The translations under genes were made by a program, and so were the position numbers. Under the pieces are notes generated by a model. That model ran no database searches, was not told the DNA's origin, and worked only from the letters and a program-made list of their open reading frames with translations. A DNA stretch of 64,000 bases from Rhodothermales bacterium (lineage in GTDB: Bacteria; Bacteroidota; Rhodothermia; Rhodothermales; UBA10348): the NCBI GenBank assembly GCA_040221055.1, contig JAVJVN010000009.1:220257-284256 (forward strand), given 5' to 3'. Shown here piece after piece: positions 62,869 through 64,000 of this stretch. Each line of letters opens with the position of its first letter. Positions within the stretch are counted from its first letter, which is position 1.

Positions 62869-64000
62869 AGGTGCTCATTGTCCACAATACGTACCGGTTT
62901 CCTGGCGGAGAAGACGTGGTTGTCGAATCGGACCTGCATCGACTCCGGGACGCGGGACATACGGTCGACCTGTGGACGGTAGGGAACGATGCGCTGCGCG
63001 ATGCGCCATCACCGGCCCTCGCTGCCAACACCATCTGGAACCGGTCGATGCGCCGCGAAGCCTTCAATCGGGTGCGTGCACACGGCTATGACGTGGTCCA
63101 CGTCCACAACACCATGCCGCGCTTTTCGCCGGCCATCCTGGGTGGATTCCGGGAAGCCGGTGCCGCCGTGGTCCAGTCCCTGCACAACTACCGGCTGGTG
63201 TGTCCGGCGGGCACCCTGTTCCGCGACGGCCGCGTATGTACGGATTGTACGGCGACGTCCACACGGTGGCCCGCTGTCGCGCACGGGTGTTATCGGGATT
63301 CCCGTCCGGCAAGTGCCGTTGTCGCCGCCATGCTGGGCTTCCATGAAGCCCGGGGGACCTGGACGAATGACGTGGATGCCTTCGTCGCCGTATCGGGGTT
63401 CGTGCGGGATGTGCTCGCGGACGGCGGACTTCCCGCAGAACGTATCCATGTGCTGCCCAACTCGTTGGGAGACTTGCCTCCTGTATTGCCCGAGGAGAGC
63501 AGCACCGAACCATCAGGGTCCGTCACCGACGGGTCTGCGGACCGCGTGCTCTTCGCCGGTCGGCTCGTGGCGGAAAAAGGAATTCCGGAACTGCTGGCCG
63601 CGTGGCAGGGCGTGGCCGCGTCGGGCGGCCCTCCCCGTACGCTGGTCATCCTCGGCGATGGCCCCCTGCGCGACGAGGTCGAGCAGGCCGCGCGCACCTT
63701 GGACGGCACGGCGTGGCCCATCGATTTCAGAGGGCAGGTGGACCGACACGCATTGCTCGACGCCATGGCTCATTCGGCGTGGACCATTGTACCGTCCCGC
63801 TGGCATGAACCGTTCGGCATGGTGGCCATCGAAAGCCTTGCCATGGGCACACCGGTCCTGGTGACACCGGTCGGCGGCCTGGCCGAATTGGCTGAACAGA
63901 TGCCGGGCGTCCGCTTGGCAGGTGAAGATCTGGCTGCCAGTCTCCAGGAAGTCCTGGAATCAGGGACGGAAACGTGGAAGGCCCGCGCGGAGCGTGCCCG
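62865..64000 (+). CDS. Glycosyltransferase family 4 protein (3' truncated by window)
   Basis: The frame is open from ATG 62865 (ATGA overlap with the previous gene, GAGG seven bases upstream) to the window end, 378 codons. The N-terminal domain begins MKVLIVHNTYRFPGGEDVVV and includes YDVVHVHNTMPRFSPAIL and SLHNYRLVCPAGTLF, with two cysteine pairs (VCTDC nearby) of the kind seen in related GT4 enzymes. The C-terminal domain has VLFAGRLVAEKGIPELL and the GT-B acidic motif EPFGMVAIESLAMGTPVL. It transfers a nucleotide-activated sugar; donor and acceptor are unknown. The operon continues beyond the window. Confidence 0.92.
   Translation, partial: MKVLIVHNTYRFPGGEDVVVESDLHRLRDAGHTVDLWTVGNDALRDAPSPALAANTIWNRSMRREAFNRVRAHGYDVVHVHNTMPRFSPAILGGFREAGAAVVQSLHNYRLVCPAGTLFRDGRVCTDCTATSTRWPAVAHGCYRDSRPASAVVAAMLGFHEARGTWTNDVDAFVAVSGFVRDVLADGGLPAERIHVLPNSLGDLPPVLPEESSTEPSGSVTDGSADRVLFAGRLVAEKGIPELLAAWQGVAASGGPPRTLVILGDGPLRDEVEQAARTLDGTAWPIDFRGQVDRHALLDAMAHSAWTIVPSRWHEPFGMVAIESLAMGTPVLVTPVGGLAELAEQMPGVRLAGEDLAASLQEVLESGTETWKARAERA

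Overview
The window is about 60% G+C and almost entirely coding. It most likely comes from a Bacteroidota-type bacterium of the Rhodothermales (Rhodothermota) lineage. The basis is protein content: two GWxTD-domain proteins, TonB-dependent receptors with carboxypeptidase-like N-terminal domains, a DUF4249 lipoprotein, a DUF5686 barrel protein, several C-terminal domains of the type IX secretion (T9SS) kind, a PorV-family barrel, Tat-exported Gfo/Idh/MocA oxidoreductases, and ribosomal protein S16 with a long tail. This placement is inferred from families, not from a phylogeny. No rRNA, tRNA, CRISPR array, insertion sequence or phage gene was recognised. No gene-free stretch exceeds 300 bases; the longest, 54914-55179, is described below.

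Layout. 1-2071 (+): the end of ftsK, then purK and purE. 2075-11180 (-): a tightly coupled run mqnA, smpB, a GWxTD protein broken by an in-frame stop, a TonB receptor, a DUF4249 lipoprotein and an intact GWxTD protein. 11369-15182 (-): the translation/SRP cluster ffh, rpsP, rimM, trmD, rplS. 15269-17083: a CMD-family protein diverging from 5-formyltetrahydrofolate cyclo-ligase and two PspC proteins. 17098-31223 (-): twelve co-directional housekeeping genes (pgsA, pyrE, cinA, recA, a PAP2 phosphatase, DUF5686, mutS, gamma-carbonic anhydrase, purD, an NHL lipoprotein, adk, an M16 homologue). 31399-37745: dnaK, a yceI homologue on the other strand, and a Gfo/apbE/Gfo trio. 37755-41974: tatD, and a PDZ-containing LytS-type kinase with its LytTR regulator. 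41964-54913: exported proteins, namely a GHL10 hydrolase, an FG-GAP protein, a TonB receptor, a 1153-residue secreted protein, a PorV-like barrel and a peptidoglycan amidase. 55180-64000 (+): an exopolysaccharide operon (UDP-glucuronate decarboxylase, Wzz/BY-kinase-like protein, flippase fused to a kinase fold, O-antigen-ligase-like protein, WecG/TagA transferase, GT4 glycosyltransferase) that runs off the window.

Genes are packed very closely. Many junctions are four-base ATGA stop/start overlaps (411, 5561, 9868, 10314, 19945, 21252, 56253, 62065, 62865), which implies translational coupling. The most unusual items are the flippase-kinase fusion, the ligase gene whose only well-placed start is CTG (or which has a one-base frameshift), the nonsense-interrupted GWxTD gene, the S16 tail, and the inverted and direct repeats ahead of the polysaccharide operon.
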